A DNA stretch of 37,550 nt. Source: Pseudomonas sp. RGM2987. GTDB taxonomy: Bacteria > Pseudomonadota > Gammaproteobacteria > Pseudomonadales > Pseudomonadaceae. This document shows positions 1 through 7,617 of this stretch, piece by piece. The position numbers and the translations under genes were made by a program. The notes below the pieces were generated by a model. That model was not told where the DNA came from and did no database searches. It saw nothing but the letters and a program-made list of their open reading frames with translations. Numbering within the stretch: position 1 is the first letter of the stretch; each line of letters starts with the position of its first letter. The stretch covers positions 1-37,550 of the forward strand of contig NZ_JALJDX010000170.1 of the NCBI RefSeq assembly GCF_022952855.1, given 5' to 3'.

Positions 1-39
1 CTGCTTCGCAGCCCAGCGGGAGCAAGCTCCCTCGCCACA
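1..39. repeat. Partial type-B REP element at window edge
   Basis: This is the right half of a type-B REP element, ending in the sequence ctccctcgccaca. It matches the right ends of the elements near 8.8, 20.5 and 31.5 kb. The left half lies outside the window. It sits just past the 3' end of dinG, the usual location for these elements. Confidence 0.75.
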
Positions 40-66
40 ACAAGCTCTTGGGCCACTAGGCGAACG

Positions 67-2211
67 CTAGGAAATCTCCCGCCGAAACGGCGGCAGCGCA
101 TTGAGGATCGCCTTGCCATAGCGCTGGGTCACCAGCCTGCGGTCGAGCAGGGTGATGGTGCCGCGGTCTTCCTCGGTACGCAGCAACCGACCGCAGGCCT
201 GGACCAGTTTCAACGAGGCGTCCGGCACGGAGATTTCCATGAACGGGTTGCCTCCGCGGGCTTCGATCCACTCGGCCAGGGCGGCTTCCACCGGATCGTC
301 GGGAACCGAAAACGGGATCTTGGCGATCACCACGTGTTCGCAATAGGCGCCCGGCAAGTCCACGCCTTCGGCAAAGCTCGCCAGGCCGAACAGCACACTG
401 GAATCGCCACCGTCGACCCGTGCCTTGTGCTTGTTCAGGGTTTCCTGCTTCGACAGGTTGCCCTGGATGAACACCTGCTTGCGCCAGTCGCGGTCGAGGC
501 CATCGAACACGTCCTGCATCTGTTTGCGCGAGGAAAACAGCACCAGGGTGCCGCGCGAGCCCTCCACCAGCTCCGGCAGGTCGCGAATGATCGCGGCGGT
601 ATGGCCGGCGGCGTCCCGTGGGTCGGCCTTGAGGTCCGGTACCCGCAGCACGCCGGCGTCGGCGTGGTGAAACGGGCTTGGGACCACTGCGGTCACGGCT
701 TTTTTCGGCAGGCCGGCGCGCATGCGGAAACGGTCGAAGGTGCCCAGGGCTGTCAGCGTGGCGGAGGTCACCAACGCGCCGTAGGCCACGTTCCACAAAT
801 TGCGCCGCAGCATCTCGGCCGCCAGGATCGGGCTGGCATTGACCTCGATGTCGAACAGCGAGCCGCTTTCGGCCAGAGTCAGCCAGCGCGCCATCGGCGG
901 GTTGTCTTCCGGGTCTTCGGTGGTGAAAGCGGTCCACAACTCCCAGTTGCCCTGGGAGCGCGACAGCAGGCTGCCGAACAGCGGGTACCACTCCTCGGCC
1001 TGGTTACTGGCGATGCCGATATTGACCTCGCCGTCCATGCCTTCCTTGAGCAGATCGGTCAGGCGCGTGAACAGGTCGGTCAGGCGCGCAAAACCCTTCT
1101 TGAGTTCGATGCCCATTTCGCGCATGTGCTCGGGAATCACCCCGCCGACAAACCGGTGGCGTGGTCGCTCGCGGCCTTCGACGTCTTCGCCGGGCTTGAA
1201 ATCGGCGACTTGCTCGCAGGCGGTGAACATGAACTGCTGATTCGTCTTGATTTCCCGTGCCAGCTCGGGCACCTGCTCGATGAACTTGCCCAGGTCGCCC
1301 GGCAGCGGGTGCTGGGCCAACAGCTTGGTGAGGTTCTTGGCAGTGGTTTCCAGCCAGTCGGCGGTGGAACGCAGCCTGGTGTAATGGGCGAAATGCCCGA
1401 TGGCCTTGTCCGGCAGGTGATGACCTTCGTCGAACACGTAGATCGTGTCTCGCGGGTCAGGCAATACCGCGCCGCCGCCCAGGGCCAGGTCCGCCAGGAC
1501 CATGTCATGGTTGGTCACGATGACGTCGACCTTGCCCATGCCTTCGCGGGCCTTGTAGAACGCGCATTGGCCGAAGTTCGGGCAATGGCGGTTGGTGCAC
1601 TGGCTGTGATCAGTGGTCAAGCGCGACCAGTCGGCGTCTTCCAGGGCCGTGGACCAACTGTCGCGATCGCCGTCCCACTTATTGCCGGCCAGTTTCTCGA
1701 TCATGCTGGTGAACAGCTTCTGGCTGGCCTCATCGACTTCGATCTTGAAGCCTTCTTCTTCGAACAACTGGGCCGTGGCAGTCTGCGCATGACCTTCCTG
1801 GAGCAACATGTCGAGCTTGGACAGGCACATGTAGCGCCCGCGCCCCTTGGCCAGCGCGAAGGTGAAATTCAACCCGCTGTTGCGCATCAGGTCGGGCAGA
1901 TCCTTGAAGACGATCTGTTCCTGCAGGGCGATCGTTGCCGTGGCGATCACCAGGCGTTTGCCGGCGGCCTTCGCGGTGGGAATCGCCGCCAGGCTGTAGG
2001 CCACGGTCTTGCCGGTACCGGTGCCGGCCTCCACCGCCACGACAGCGGGCTCGCCGCTGCGCCGGCCTTCGTCGTCGGTGTCGATGTCACCCAGGACCTT
2101 CGCCACTTCGGCGATCATCAGGCGCTGGCCGTATCGCGGCTTGAGGCTCTTGGCTTCGAGAAAACGCGAATAGGCGCCCTGGATCGTGGTTTTGAGTTCG
2201 GTGCTGATCAT
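67..2211 (-). CDS. dinG: ATP-dependent DNA helicase DinG
   Basis: DinG is an SOS-associated superfamily 2 (XPD-like) 5'-3' helicase with an iron-sulphur cluster that unwinds D-loops, R-loops and forked DNA. At 714 aa it is close to the E. coli length. The Walker A motif (EAGTGTGKT) is at residues 61-69, the DEGH Walker B box at 261-264, and four cysteines that fit the 4Fe-4S ligands are at about 129, 205, 210 and 216. The ATG at 2211 has only a weak Shine-Dalgarno. A CTG-N10-CAG LexA-type site lies just upstream, which agrees with SOS control. The gene is divergent from the CopD-family gene. A long open frame on the opposite strand is a codon-bias shadow. Confidence 0.97.
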   Translation of the reverse strand: MISTELKTTIQGAYSRFLEAKSLKPRYGQRLMIAEVAKVLGDIDTDDEGRRSGEPAVVAVEAGTGTGKTVAYSLAAIPTAKAAGKRLVIATATIALQEQIVFKDLPDLMRNSGLNFTFALAKGRGRYMCLSKLDMLLQEGHAQTATAQLFEEEGFKIEVDEASQKLFTSMIEKLAGNKWDGDRDSWSTALEDADWSRLTTDHSQCTNRHCPNFGQCAFYKAREGMGKVDVIVTNHDMVLADLALGGGAVLPDPRDTIYVFDEGHHLPDKAIGHFAHYTRLRSTADWLETTAKNLTKLLAQHPLPGDLGKFIEQVPELAREIKTNQQFMFTACEQVADFKPGEDVEGRERPRHRFVGGVIPEHMREMGIELKKGFARLTDLFTRLTDLLKEGMDGEVNIGIASNQAEEWYPLFGSLLSRSQGNWELWTAFTTEDPEDNPPMARWLTLAESGSLFDIEVNASPILAAEMLRRNLWNVAYGALVTSATLTALGTFDRFRMRAGLPKKAVTAVVPSPFHHADAGVLRVPDLKADPRDAAGHTAAIIRDLPELVEGSRGTLVLFSSRKQMQDVFDGLDRDWRKQVFIQGNLSKQETLNKHKARVDGGDSSVLFGLASFAEGVDLPGAYCEHVVIAKIPFSVPDDPVEAALAEWIEARGGNPFMEISVPDASLKLVQACGRLLRTEEDRGTITLLDRRLVTQRYGKAILNALPPFRREIS

Positions 2212-2234
2212 GAATGGTCGGGCGCTAAAAAACG

Positions 2235-2250
2235 CTGGATAAATTTTCAG
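2235..2250. promoter_or_regulatory. LexA box of dinG
   Basis: The palindromic half-sites CTG and CAG are separated by ten AT-rich bases (gataaatttt), as in the gamma-proteobacterial LexA operator. It lies 23 nt upstream of the dinG ATG, in the short divergent region shared with the CopD-family gene. LexA repression of dinG is established in E. coli; occupancy here is inferred. Confidence 0.75.
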
Positions 2251-2311
2251 TGGTTCGGATCGGCGGCTATCATACCCCGCGAATCGATCCTGCGCAGAAC
2301 GGAGTAACCCA

Positions 2312-2776
2312 ATGACACTTTTCGCCCTTGTCTACACCCTGCATTTGCTGGCGGCCCTGGTCTGGGTCGGCGGCATGTTCTTCGCCTGGATGATCCTGCG
2401 CCCCGCCGCAATCACGGCACTTGAGGGCCCTGCCAGGCTCAAGCTGTGGCTAGAAGTGTTTCAGCGTTTTTTCGTCTGGGTCTGGGTTGCGGTGATACTT
2501 TTGCCGATCAGCGGCACAGGCCTGATCCACCTGCGCTTCGCCGGTTTCGAGACCGCTCCGCGTTACGTGCAGATCATGATGGGCCTGTATGTGGTGATGG
2601 CCGCCCTGTTCATCCGCATCCAGGGCCTGCAATTGCCGTCATTGCGCAGCGCCGTGGACGGGCAGGATTGGCCGGCGGGTGCAGCAGTGCTGGGGAAAAT
2701 TCGCCAGTTGGTGGGCATTAACCTGCTGATCGGCTTGCTGGTGGTGGCGATCGGCGCGGCGCGGCCGATGTTCTGA
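2312..2776 (+). CDS. CopD-family integral membrane protein
   Basis: This is a 154-aa, very hydrophobic protein with about four membrane segments (near residues 3-30, 50-75, 80-105 and 128-150). The start (TLHLLAALVWVGGMFF) is typical of the small CopD-like membrane family often annotated as copper resistance D, and includes a conserved histidine in the first helix. Copper transport has not been shown for these small stand-alone members and there is no copC or copA nearby, so a metal role is only a family guess. The ATG at 2312 follows a ggagtaaccca ribosome binding site. The gene runs divergently from dinG and is followed by the large palindrome. Confidence 0.8.
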   Translation: MTLFALVYTLHLLAALVWVGGMFFAWMILRPAAITALEGPARLKLWLEVFQRFFVWVWVAVILLPISGTGLIHLRFAGFETAPRYVQIMMGLYVVMAALFIRIQGLQLPSLRSAVDGQDWPAGAAVLGKIRQLVGINLLIGLLVVAIGAARPMF

Positions 2777-2803
2777 AGCGATCCCTGCCTGGACACAAAA
2801 CCC

Positions 2804-2943
2804 TGTGGGAGCGGGCTTGCTCGCGAAGGCGTCGATACAGTCAGCATTTCTATTGACTGACCCACCGCTTTCGCGAAAGCGGTGGGTCAGTCAATAGAAA
2901 TGCTGACTGTATCGACGCCTTCGCGAGCAAGCCCGCTCCCACA
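2804..2943. repeat. Perfect 140-bp palindrome built on type-A REP ends
   Basis: Both ends are the type-A REP sequence (tgtgggagcgggcttgctcg). Reading inward, every base pairs with its mirror about a centre between 2873 and 2874, with no spacer and no mismatch. Ordinary REPINs have two inverted REP ends around a non-identical middle; here the middle is symmetric too. It lies between a plus-strand gene and a convergent minus-strand gene, where it could also act as a bidirectional transcription stop, although no T-run follows. Confidence 0.95.
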
Positions 2944-2960
2944 TTCAGTTCGTCATACGC

Positions 2961-3719
2961 TTAAAACCGCTGCACCGTCACCGATCCCGCCGCACCCGCA
3001 GGCCCTGGCTGGCCAGCCGCACCGGGGCGACCGCTCTTGCCACCGTCGGCGGTGTAGACCAGGCAGCCCTTGGCCTTGCCGCCGTGACCGGGTTTGCCGC
3101 CCTGCCCGGCGGCACCACCGGCGCCACCGTCCACCGTCACTTTGATCTGCTCGGCGGGGTAGGCGCGGGGCAATTCCAGGCGTACCAGTGCGCCAGCCGC
3201 GCCCGACTGGCCATCGCTGCCGTTGCTGCCATCGGCGCCGCGTCCGGCCGAACCCCAGGTGCAACCCGGTGCCTGGCCGTTGGCGCCATCAAGGCCGACG
3301 TAACCCGGCGCACCGGCGCCGCCACGGGCATCCACCGACAACAACGGTGCATTCAAGGCAGCGAAGCGCAGGTTCAGGTCGCGTCCAGGCTTTGCCGCCT
3401 TCGTATAAGTACCGGGTGCGCCTCGGGCCGTGATCTGGCTGCCATCGGCCAGCTCGGCCTGGGCAACCTGCATCTCCAATGCCTGTTGCGCCGGCACGAT
3501 GGCGATCCGAGCTTCGCGCCCCAGGTGCAGTTGTTCGATGGACAATTGGGTGACGTTGGACGGCACCAGCAGCGTGCCATAGTCGGCCACATCCAGCCGC
3601 TCCAGGGTCAGGGTGCTGGTGGTATTGGGCAGGCGCAGCAGCGAGTGGCTTTCGACCTGGACTACCTGGGCGCAGGCCAATGGGCACACGAATGCAGCGA
3701 GCAGACACAATTTACGCAT
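2961..3719 (-). CDS. Secreted collagen-like glycine-rich protein
   Basis: This is a 252-aa protein. I place the start at the ATG at 3719, not an upstream in-frame ATG, because it is followed directly by a signal peptide (MRKLCLLAAFVCPLACA, probable cut after ACA) and preceded by AGAGG. A non-repetitive N-terminal domain of about 110 residues is followed by Gly-rich collagen-like stretches (GGAGAPGYVGLDGANG, GRPGAAGQPGPAGAAG) interrupted by two short Cys-containing segments. The Gly-X-Y register is imperfect, so a true triple helix is uncertain. It overlaps the upstream DUF1145 gene by 8 nt, implying coupled translation. Likely periplasmic or surface-exposed; function unknown. Confidence 0.75.
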   Translation of the reverse strand: MRKLCLLAAFVCPLACAQVVQVESHSLLRLPNTTSTLTLERLDVADYGTLLVPSNVTQLSIEQLHLGREARIAIVPAQQALEMQVAQAELADGSQITARGAPGTYTKAAKPGRDLNLRFAALNAPLLSVDARGGAGAPGYVGLDGANGQAPGCTWGSAGRGADGSNGSDGQSGAAGALVRLELPRAYPAEQIKVTVDGGAGGAAGQGGKPGHGGKAKGCLVYTADGGKSGRPGAAGQPGPAGAAGSVTVQRF

Positions 3720-3984
3720 GGGAAGCCTCTGGCGCGGTCGGGAGGGTTTGCAGGTGGAAGATGCCGAACAGCAGCACGCGCAGGCGATCACGGCCGGGGG
3801 AGGGTTGGCCGCGCAAACTGGCTCTGAACAGCAACAACTCCAGCAAATGAACCGCTAGCAGCAACGCCCCCGCCAGATTGACCAACAGATGCAGCGGATG
3901 GACGAACGGCATGATCAGGTTGACCAGCACCACCAGCCAGAACAGCAGGGTCAGCAAGCGCCCCAGCCCCCATAACACCTTCAT
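3712..3984 (-). CDS. DUF1145 small membrane protein
   Basis: This is a 90-aa protein. The ATG at 3984 has a GGGGGA ribosome binding site; a longer in-frame start exists upstream but would add only a few unlikely residues. Two hydrophobic segments (about 5-30 and 34-58) are followed by a basic cytoplasmic tail. The pattern, with NLIMPFVHPLHLLVNLAG between the helices, fits the DUF1145 family common in Pseudomonas. The stop codon lies inside the start region of the collagen-like gene (8-nt overlap), so the two are one transcription unit. Function unknown. Confidence 0.75.
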   Translation of the reverse strand: MKVLWGLGRLLTLLFWLVVLVNLIMPFVHPLHLLVNLAGALLLAVHLLELLLFRASLRGQPSPGRDRLRVLLFGIFHLQTLPTAPEASHA

Positions 3985-4076
3985 ACGTCCCCCGGTAAAC
4001 ATTATTCTTTGGGGCACAGTAACGGCTCACGCGCGGCATACGCCAGAGGGCCGGGCAAATTTAATTTAGCGCCTGG

Positions 4077-4119
4077 CCAGAGCCTCCGGGTCGCTTGCCT
4101 GGCAATCCGGCGGCTCTGG
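4077..4119. repeat. Inverted repeat downstream of the first OmpA-like gene
   Basis: Eight-base arms ccagagcc (4077-4084) and ggctctgg (4112-4119) are perfect inverted repeats just past the stop of the minus-strand OmpA-family gene. No clear T-run follows on either strand, so it is at best a weak or factor-dependent terminator. Confidence 0.35.
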
Positions 4120-4127
4120 GTCGGGGC

Positions 4128-4853
4128 TCAGCGTTGCAGGTGCAGTTCAACCCGACGGTTCTGCGCCCGCCCTTCGTCAGTGGTGTTATCAGCCACCGGC
4201 TCGCTTTCGCCCTTGCCCTCGCTGGTGAGCTTGTCTGGCGCCAATCCCTGGGTCAGCAAGTATTCCACGACGCTGCTGGCGCGACGTTCGGACAACCGCT
4301 GGTTATAGGCATCAGTCCCGACACTGTCGGTATGACCGACTACGCGGATGCTGACAACATTGGCATGGCTCAGCTTGCCCATCAGCCCGTCGAGCTGGCT
4401 TCGAGCTTCTGCGGTGAGATCGGATTTGTCGAAATCGAACAACACCTTGCCAGCGTCGTTGAGGGTGATGACCTCGCTCACCGGTGCCTGTGGCTCGACC
4501 GGCGGAGCACTGGCCGGGTACTGAGGCAGTGGGCAGCCATGATGCTCGACGGGGGTATTGGCTGGCGTGTCAGGGCACCGGTCGCGGCGGTCGAACACGC
4601 CGTCGCCGTCTTCATCGCCATCCTGGGCATAGCAGATCAAACCGCCACTCAGTACGCCCAGCGCGGCGCCGCCAGCAGCCCAGCCACCGCTTTCGATGGC
4701 CCCCAGGCCACCGCCGACAAGACCGCCGATCAAGCTGCAGATCGGCCAGGTGCGTTGATTGAGAGGTGCGCTGCCGTCGCTGTGAGTGGCGCAACCGGAC
4801 AACAGACTGCTGGCCAGCAGCACCGGTAAGGCGGCTCTGATGAGAACGTTCAT
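4128..4853 (-). CDS. OmpA-family lipoprotein with thrombospondin type-3 repeat (paralogue 1)
   Basis: This is a 241-aa outer-membrane lipoprotein that probably binds peptidoglycan. The signal peptide ends in a lipobox (LLSGC, Cys21). A Gly-zipper stretch (about 42-70) precedes an acidic Ca-binding thrombospondin-3-like segment (DGDEDGDGVFDRRDRCP, about 78-94), then a Pro-rich linker, then a C-terminal OmpA domain with FDFDKSDL, VVGHTDSVG and the NRRVEL ending. It lacks the OmpA beta-barrel. It is a paralogue of the next gene, in the same order and orientation, each with its own leader. The ATG follows AGGAG with an 8-nt spacer, inside a hairpin. Confidence 0.92.
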   Translation of the reverse strand: MNVLIRAALPVLLASSLLSGCATHSDGSAPLNQRTWPICSLIGGLVGGGLGAIESGGWAAGGAALGVLSGGLICYAQDGDEDGDGVFDRRDRCPDTPANTPVEHHGCPLPQYPASAPPVEPQAPVSEVITLNDAGKVLFDFDKSDLTAEARSQLDGLMGKLSHANVVSIRVVGHTDSVGTDAYNQRLSERRASSVVEYLLTQGLAPDKLTSEGKGESEPVADNTTDEGRAQNRRVELHLQR

Positions 4854-4861
4854 GGTGAAGG

Positions 4862-4897
4862 CTCCTGTGTCACCGGCCCATACCGGTCACACAGGAG
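4862..4897 (-). promoter_or_regulatory. SD-masking leader hairpin of OmpA paralogue 1
   Basis: On the minus strand, arms of 15 nt (one mismatch) enclose a 6-nt loop. The 3' arm contains the AGGAG ribosome binding site of the downstream gene and the 5' arm contains the complementary CTCCT. In the RNA this would hide the ribosome binding site. The 5' arm runs into a 14-nt block (ggagtaaagacccg, plus strand 4894-4907) that is identical in the leader of the second paralogue. The structure is read by eye; regulation is inferred. Confidence 0.6.
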
Positions 4898-4943
4898 TAA
4901 AGACCCGCATGTGCAACTCTACAAGCCGCACACGGCAAGGGGT

Positions 4944-5639
4944 TCAGCGATTTATCTTGATCTCGGTACGGCGGTTCAGGGCACGGCCGTCGGCAGTCTT
5001 GTTGTCCGCCACCGGCTGGCTCTCACCGAAACCGGTCACCGAGACGAAACTGGACCGAGGCACACCCTGTTCAACCAGGTACTGCACCACCGAGTTGGCT
5101 CGTTTTTCCGACAATCGTTTGTTATAGGCATCGCTGCCAACGCTGTCGGTATGCCCGCTCACCCGCAGTTGTGCGGTGGAGGATTCTTGCTTGAGTCGGG
5201 TCGCAACGGTGCTCAACGCCTGTTTGTCGGCCGGGGTCAGCGTGGCCTTGTTGAATTCAAAGTGCACATCCCGGATGACAATGGTTTCTTCCTTGACCAC
5301 CACCGGCTCTTCAACCACTGGCGCCGGGGCTGGCGGCGGGCAACCGTCGGCATCGACCTGCACGCCCTTCGGCGTGCCCGGGCACTTGTCGCGGCTGTCC
5401 GGTACACCATCGCCGTCTTCGTCGCCGTCGCCATGGGCCCAGCACCAGGCGCCCGCCACGGTGCCGGCCACCAGCGCGCCAGGGCCGATCCAGGAACTGC
5501 TTTCGATGGCGCCCAATCCCGCGCCCACGACGCCGCCGGTGGCCGCACAGATCGGCCAGTCGGTTTTTTGCAAACCTGCGCAACCAGTCAACACACTGGT
5601 TAGCAGAACCAGGGGTAACGCTGTGCGAACTATGCTCAT
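4944..5639 (-). CDS. OmpA-family lipoprotein with thrombospondin type-3 repeat (paralogue 2)
   Basis: This 231-aa outer-membrane lipoprotein has the same architecture as its downstream neighbour. It has a lipobox LTGC (Cys20), the shared WPIC motif, a Gly-zipper, a thrombospondin-3-like Ca-binding stretch (DGDEDGDGVPDSRDKCP), a Pro/Val-rich linker and a C-terminal OmpA peptidoglycan-binding domain (FEFNKATL, VSGHTDSVG, NRRTEI). The two proteins differ mainly in the linker and loops, pointing to an old tandem duplication with retained function. The start at 5639 follows AGGAG with 8 nt spacing, again in a leader hairpin. Confidence 0.92.
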   Translation of the reverse strand: MSIVRTALPLVLLTSVLTGCAGLQKTDWPICAATGGVVGAGLGAIESSSWIGPGALVAGTVAGAWCWAHGDGDEDGDGVPDSRDKCPGTPKGVQVDADGCPPPAPAPVVEEPVVVKEETIVIRDVHFEFNKATLTPADKQALSTVATRLKQESSTAQLRVSGHTDSVGSDAYNKRLSEKRANSVVQYLVEQGVPRSSFVSVTGFGESQPVADNKTADGRALNRRTEIKINR

Positions 5640-5647
5640 CGGGTGTT

Positions 5648-5684
5648 CTCCTTGAGGGATCGGCTTGGCGCCGATTCAAGGGAG
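5648..5684 (-). promoter_or_regulatory. SD-masking leader hairpin of OmpA paralogue 2
   Basis: On the minus strand, an inner stem ATCGGC/GCCGAT (5-nt loop) is extended by an outer stem pairing CTCCCTTGA with TCAAGGAG through a small bulge. The AGGAG ribosome binding site lies in the 3' arm. The 14-nt block ggagtaaagacccg (5681-5694) is identical to that in the other paralogue, while the rest of the hairpin differs in sequence. An alternative reading is that TTTACT in the block is a promoter -10 box. Confidence 0.55.
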
Positions 5685-5830
5685 TAAAGACCCGAGTTCG
5701 GATCTGCGCCAGCCTTGGGCATTTGCGATGTTCACCCCTGTTTGCGACCGTTCGACTCGCTTAAGCACACACCGCTCTAGGCCATGACGTCCGGGCAGGC
5801 TATCGTGGCGGTTCTGAATGAGGAACTTCG

Positions 5831-6328
5831 ATGACCGTTGCCATTTCCGCGCGCACGCCCCAGCAAGCCCTGGCGGCCGTGCTAGACCGCTATGCTCCGC
5901 AAACCCTGCTGTTGATCGGCGCCAGCGGTTTTCCCGCGCTCGAAGCGTTCCGGCAGGCGCATCCCGACACCGACGTGGTCCATGCCGGTCCCGGTCCACT
6001 GCCGGCGCACGTGGCGGCGCGACGTTTTGACCTGGCCCTGGCGCTCGATTGCCTGGAGCATTTGCCCAAGCGCGACGGTCTGAACCTGTTGGGGGGCATC
6101 CGTAATCTCAACGCCAGTCGTATCGCGGTGCTGGCCGACCTCACCGCCTGCGGCTGGCAAGAAACGGACTTTTTTTCCCTGGCCCTGCAAGCCAGTGAGC
6201 GGTTCCAGCGCGACGAGCAGGTGCTGACCCTGTTCACCTATGATCTGCTTGAATACAAGCAGGTCCCCGACTGGCTCAACTCACGCTTCTGGGCCAATCC
6301 GGAAAACTTTGGAAAATATTGGTGGTAG
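5831..6328 (+). CDS. DUF6231-type conserved protein
   Basis: This 165-aa soluble protein begins [14 protein letters not shown]. Residues about 25-95 (LLLIGASG, then a [13 protein letters not shown] segment) resemble the start of a Rossmann-fold methyltransferase, including the LEHL element where class I enzymes often have a conserved acidic residue. The glycine-rich loop is degenerate, so SAM binding is uncertain. The C-terminus ends in an aromatic cluster ([10 protein letters not shown]). I recognise it as a Pseudomonas conserved family (DUF6231) without a known role. It abuts the YchJ-like gene and is probably co-transcribed. Confidence 0.75.
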   Translation: MTVAISARTPQQALAAVLDRYAPQTLLLIGASGFPALEAFRQAHPDTDVVHAGPGPLPAHVAARRFDLALALDCLEHLPKRDGLNLLGGIRNLNASRIAVLADLTACGWQETDFFSLALQASERFQRDEQVLTLFTYDLLEYKQVPDWLNSRFWANPENFGKYWW

Positions 6329-6330
6329 CC

Positions 6331-6816
6331 GTGAACACAATGCACACAACCATTTGCCCGTGCGGCAGTGGCAATTCACTGGAGGCCTGCTGCGGTCATT
6401 ACCACGACGGCCATCCGGCGCCCTGCGCCGAAGCCTTGATGCGCTCGCGCTACAGCGCCTATGTGCTGGGGCAGGTGGATTACCTCGTGCGCACCACACT
6501 GCCCGCGCAGCAGGACGGCCTGGACCGCCAGTCCATAAGTGAATGGAGCGCGAACAGTACGTGGCTCGGGCTGGAGGTGGAAAGCAGCGAAGTGTTCGGC
6601 GGGCAACCGGAGCACGCCTTCGTCACCTTCACCGCACGCTGGCACGACGGTCAGGGGGAACACAGCCACCGCGAACAGTCCTCGTTCGTGCAGAACGACG
6701 GGCACTGGTACTTCATCGACCCGACCGTGCCGGTCAAGACCGGACGCAACGACAGTTGCCCGTGCGGCAGCGGTCACAAATTCAAGAAGTGCTGCGCGGG
6801 CTACTTCGCTCGTTGA
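6331..6816 (+). CDS. YchJ-family SEC-C domain protein
   Basis: This protein of about 161 aa has a zinc-binding SEC-C motif at each end: CPCGSG...CCG near the N-terminus and [13 protein letters not shown] near the C-terminus. An NTF2-like/UPF0225 core lies between them ([26 protein letters not shown]). SEC-C motifs coordinate zinc through Cys residues, as in the SecA C-terminus. The function of YchJ is unknown. The start is ambiguous: GTG at 6331 has GGTGG 5 nt upstream and follows the previous stop by 2 nt; ATG at 6340 is the alternative. Confidence 0.88.
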   Translation: MNTMHTTICPCGSGNSLEACCGHYHDGHPAPCAEALMRSRYSAYVLGQVDYLVRTTLPAQQDGLDRQSISEWSANSTWLGLEVESSEVFGGQPEHAFVTFTARWHDGQGEHSHREQSSFVQNDGHWYFIDPTVPVKTGRNDSCPCGSGHKFKKCCAGYFAR

Positions 6817-6885
6817 TTTGGGAAATGTCCGACGCCCCCTCCTTTCACCTGCGGGCTAGACTGGGGTAAACCACGAGGCGTGGAT

Positions 6886-7371
6886 ATGGCCCTTTCATCA
6901 CTGCTGCTACGCATTGCTTGCCTGCTGTTGTTCGCCGGGTTTGGCGGCTGCGCGTCCTGGCAGGGTGAGGACGCCCCGGAGCCGCAAGTGCACCTGGTCA
7001 AGGTCGAAGTGGTGCGGGCCCGGCTGCTGGAACAGAAGTTCATGCTGCATTTTCGCGTCGACAACCCCAACGACAGCGACCTGACGGTGCGCGGCCTGAG
7101 CTACCGCATCCATCTGGGGGACCTGCTGCTGACCGAAGGCGAGCATGAGCACTGGTTCACCGTAAGCCCCCGGCACAGTGCGTACTTCAAGGTGCCGATC
7201 CGCACCAACCTGTGGCCGCAGGTGCGCGAGGTGGTGAAACTGCTGCAAAAACCCCGGGAGCAAATCCCCTATCGACTGGAAGGCGAGCTGGAAACCGGTT
7301 TATTCATCGCCCACTACGTGCACCTGGAGCGCAATGGCGTGATAATCGCCGCCGATTTAATTGCGGAGTAA
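6886..7371 (+). CDS. LEA type-2 (WHy domain) lipoprotein
   Basis: This 161-aa predicted lipoprotein starts at the ATG at 6886, whose AGG ribosome binding site is 7 nt upstream; a GTG two codons earlier sits too close to it. The signal peptide ends in GFGGC (Cys22). The rest is a single beta-rich domain with the LEA_2/WHy signature ([20 protein letters not shown]), in which an Asn-Pro-Asn follows the second strand. These domains are linked to desiccation and stress tolerance in plants and bacteria; the bacterial role is not settled. The next gene starts 5 nt after its stop, so the two form an operon. Confidence 0.85.
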   Translation: MALSSLLLRIACLLLFAGFGGCASWQGEDAPEPQVHLVKVEVVRARLLEQKFMLHFRVDNPNDSDLTVRGLSYRIHLGDLLLTEGEHEHWFTVSPRHSAYFKVPIRTNLWPQVREVVKLLQKPREQIPYRLEGELETGLFIAHYVHLERNGVIIAADLIAE

Positions 7372-7376
7372 CCCCG

Positions 7377-7580
7377 ATGACCCAGCAACCCCACGTTCAC
7401 GGCCCTGATTGCAATCACGATCATGACCATCATCACGACCATGACCACGGACACGTCCATGGCCCGAACTGCGGCCATGCCCACCAGGAACCGGTACGCA
7501 ATGCCCTGAAGGATGTCGGTCGCAACGACCCTTGCCCATGCGGCAATGGCAAGAAATTCAAGAAGTGTCACGGGGCTTGA
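7377..7580 (+). CDS. His/Asp-rich SEC-C zinc-binding miniprotein
   Basis: This is a 67-aa protein starting at ATG 7377, five bases after the lipoprotein stop. The N-terminal half is a metal-binding tract of alternating His and Asp flanked by two copies of HVHGPxCxHxH (about residues 6-16 and 27-37). The C-terminus is a complete SEC-C motif ([13 protein letters not shown], residues 53-65). I infer zinc or nickel binding from the residues. Small SEC-C proteins are common, but a built-in His-rich sequestering tail is less so. It could be a metal store, chaperone or ribosome-associated adaptor; no function is established. Confidence 0.85.
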   Translation: MTQQPHVHGPDCNHDHDHHHDHDHGHVHGPNCGHAHQEPVRNALKDVGRNDPCPCGNGKKFKKCHGA

Positions 7581-7617
7581 TGGCTGGGGCGAAGAACTTC
7601 TTCGCCTGTTGATCCGT

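Noticed and set aside
334..2307. 657-codon open frame antisense to dinG
   Set aside because: It mirrors the dinG codons, has no recognisable domain or ribosome binding site, and arises from the high-GC third-position bias.
2563..3145. Short open frames starting MGQSIEMLTVS on both strands
   Set aside because: Both are translations of the two arms of the 140-bp palindrome, so the identical peptides come from the repeat, not from genes.
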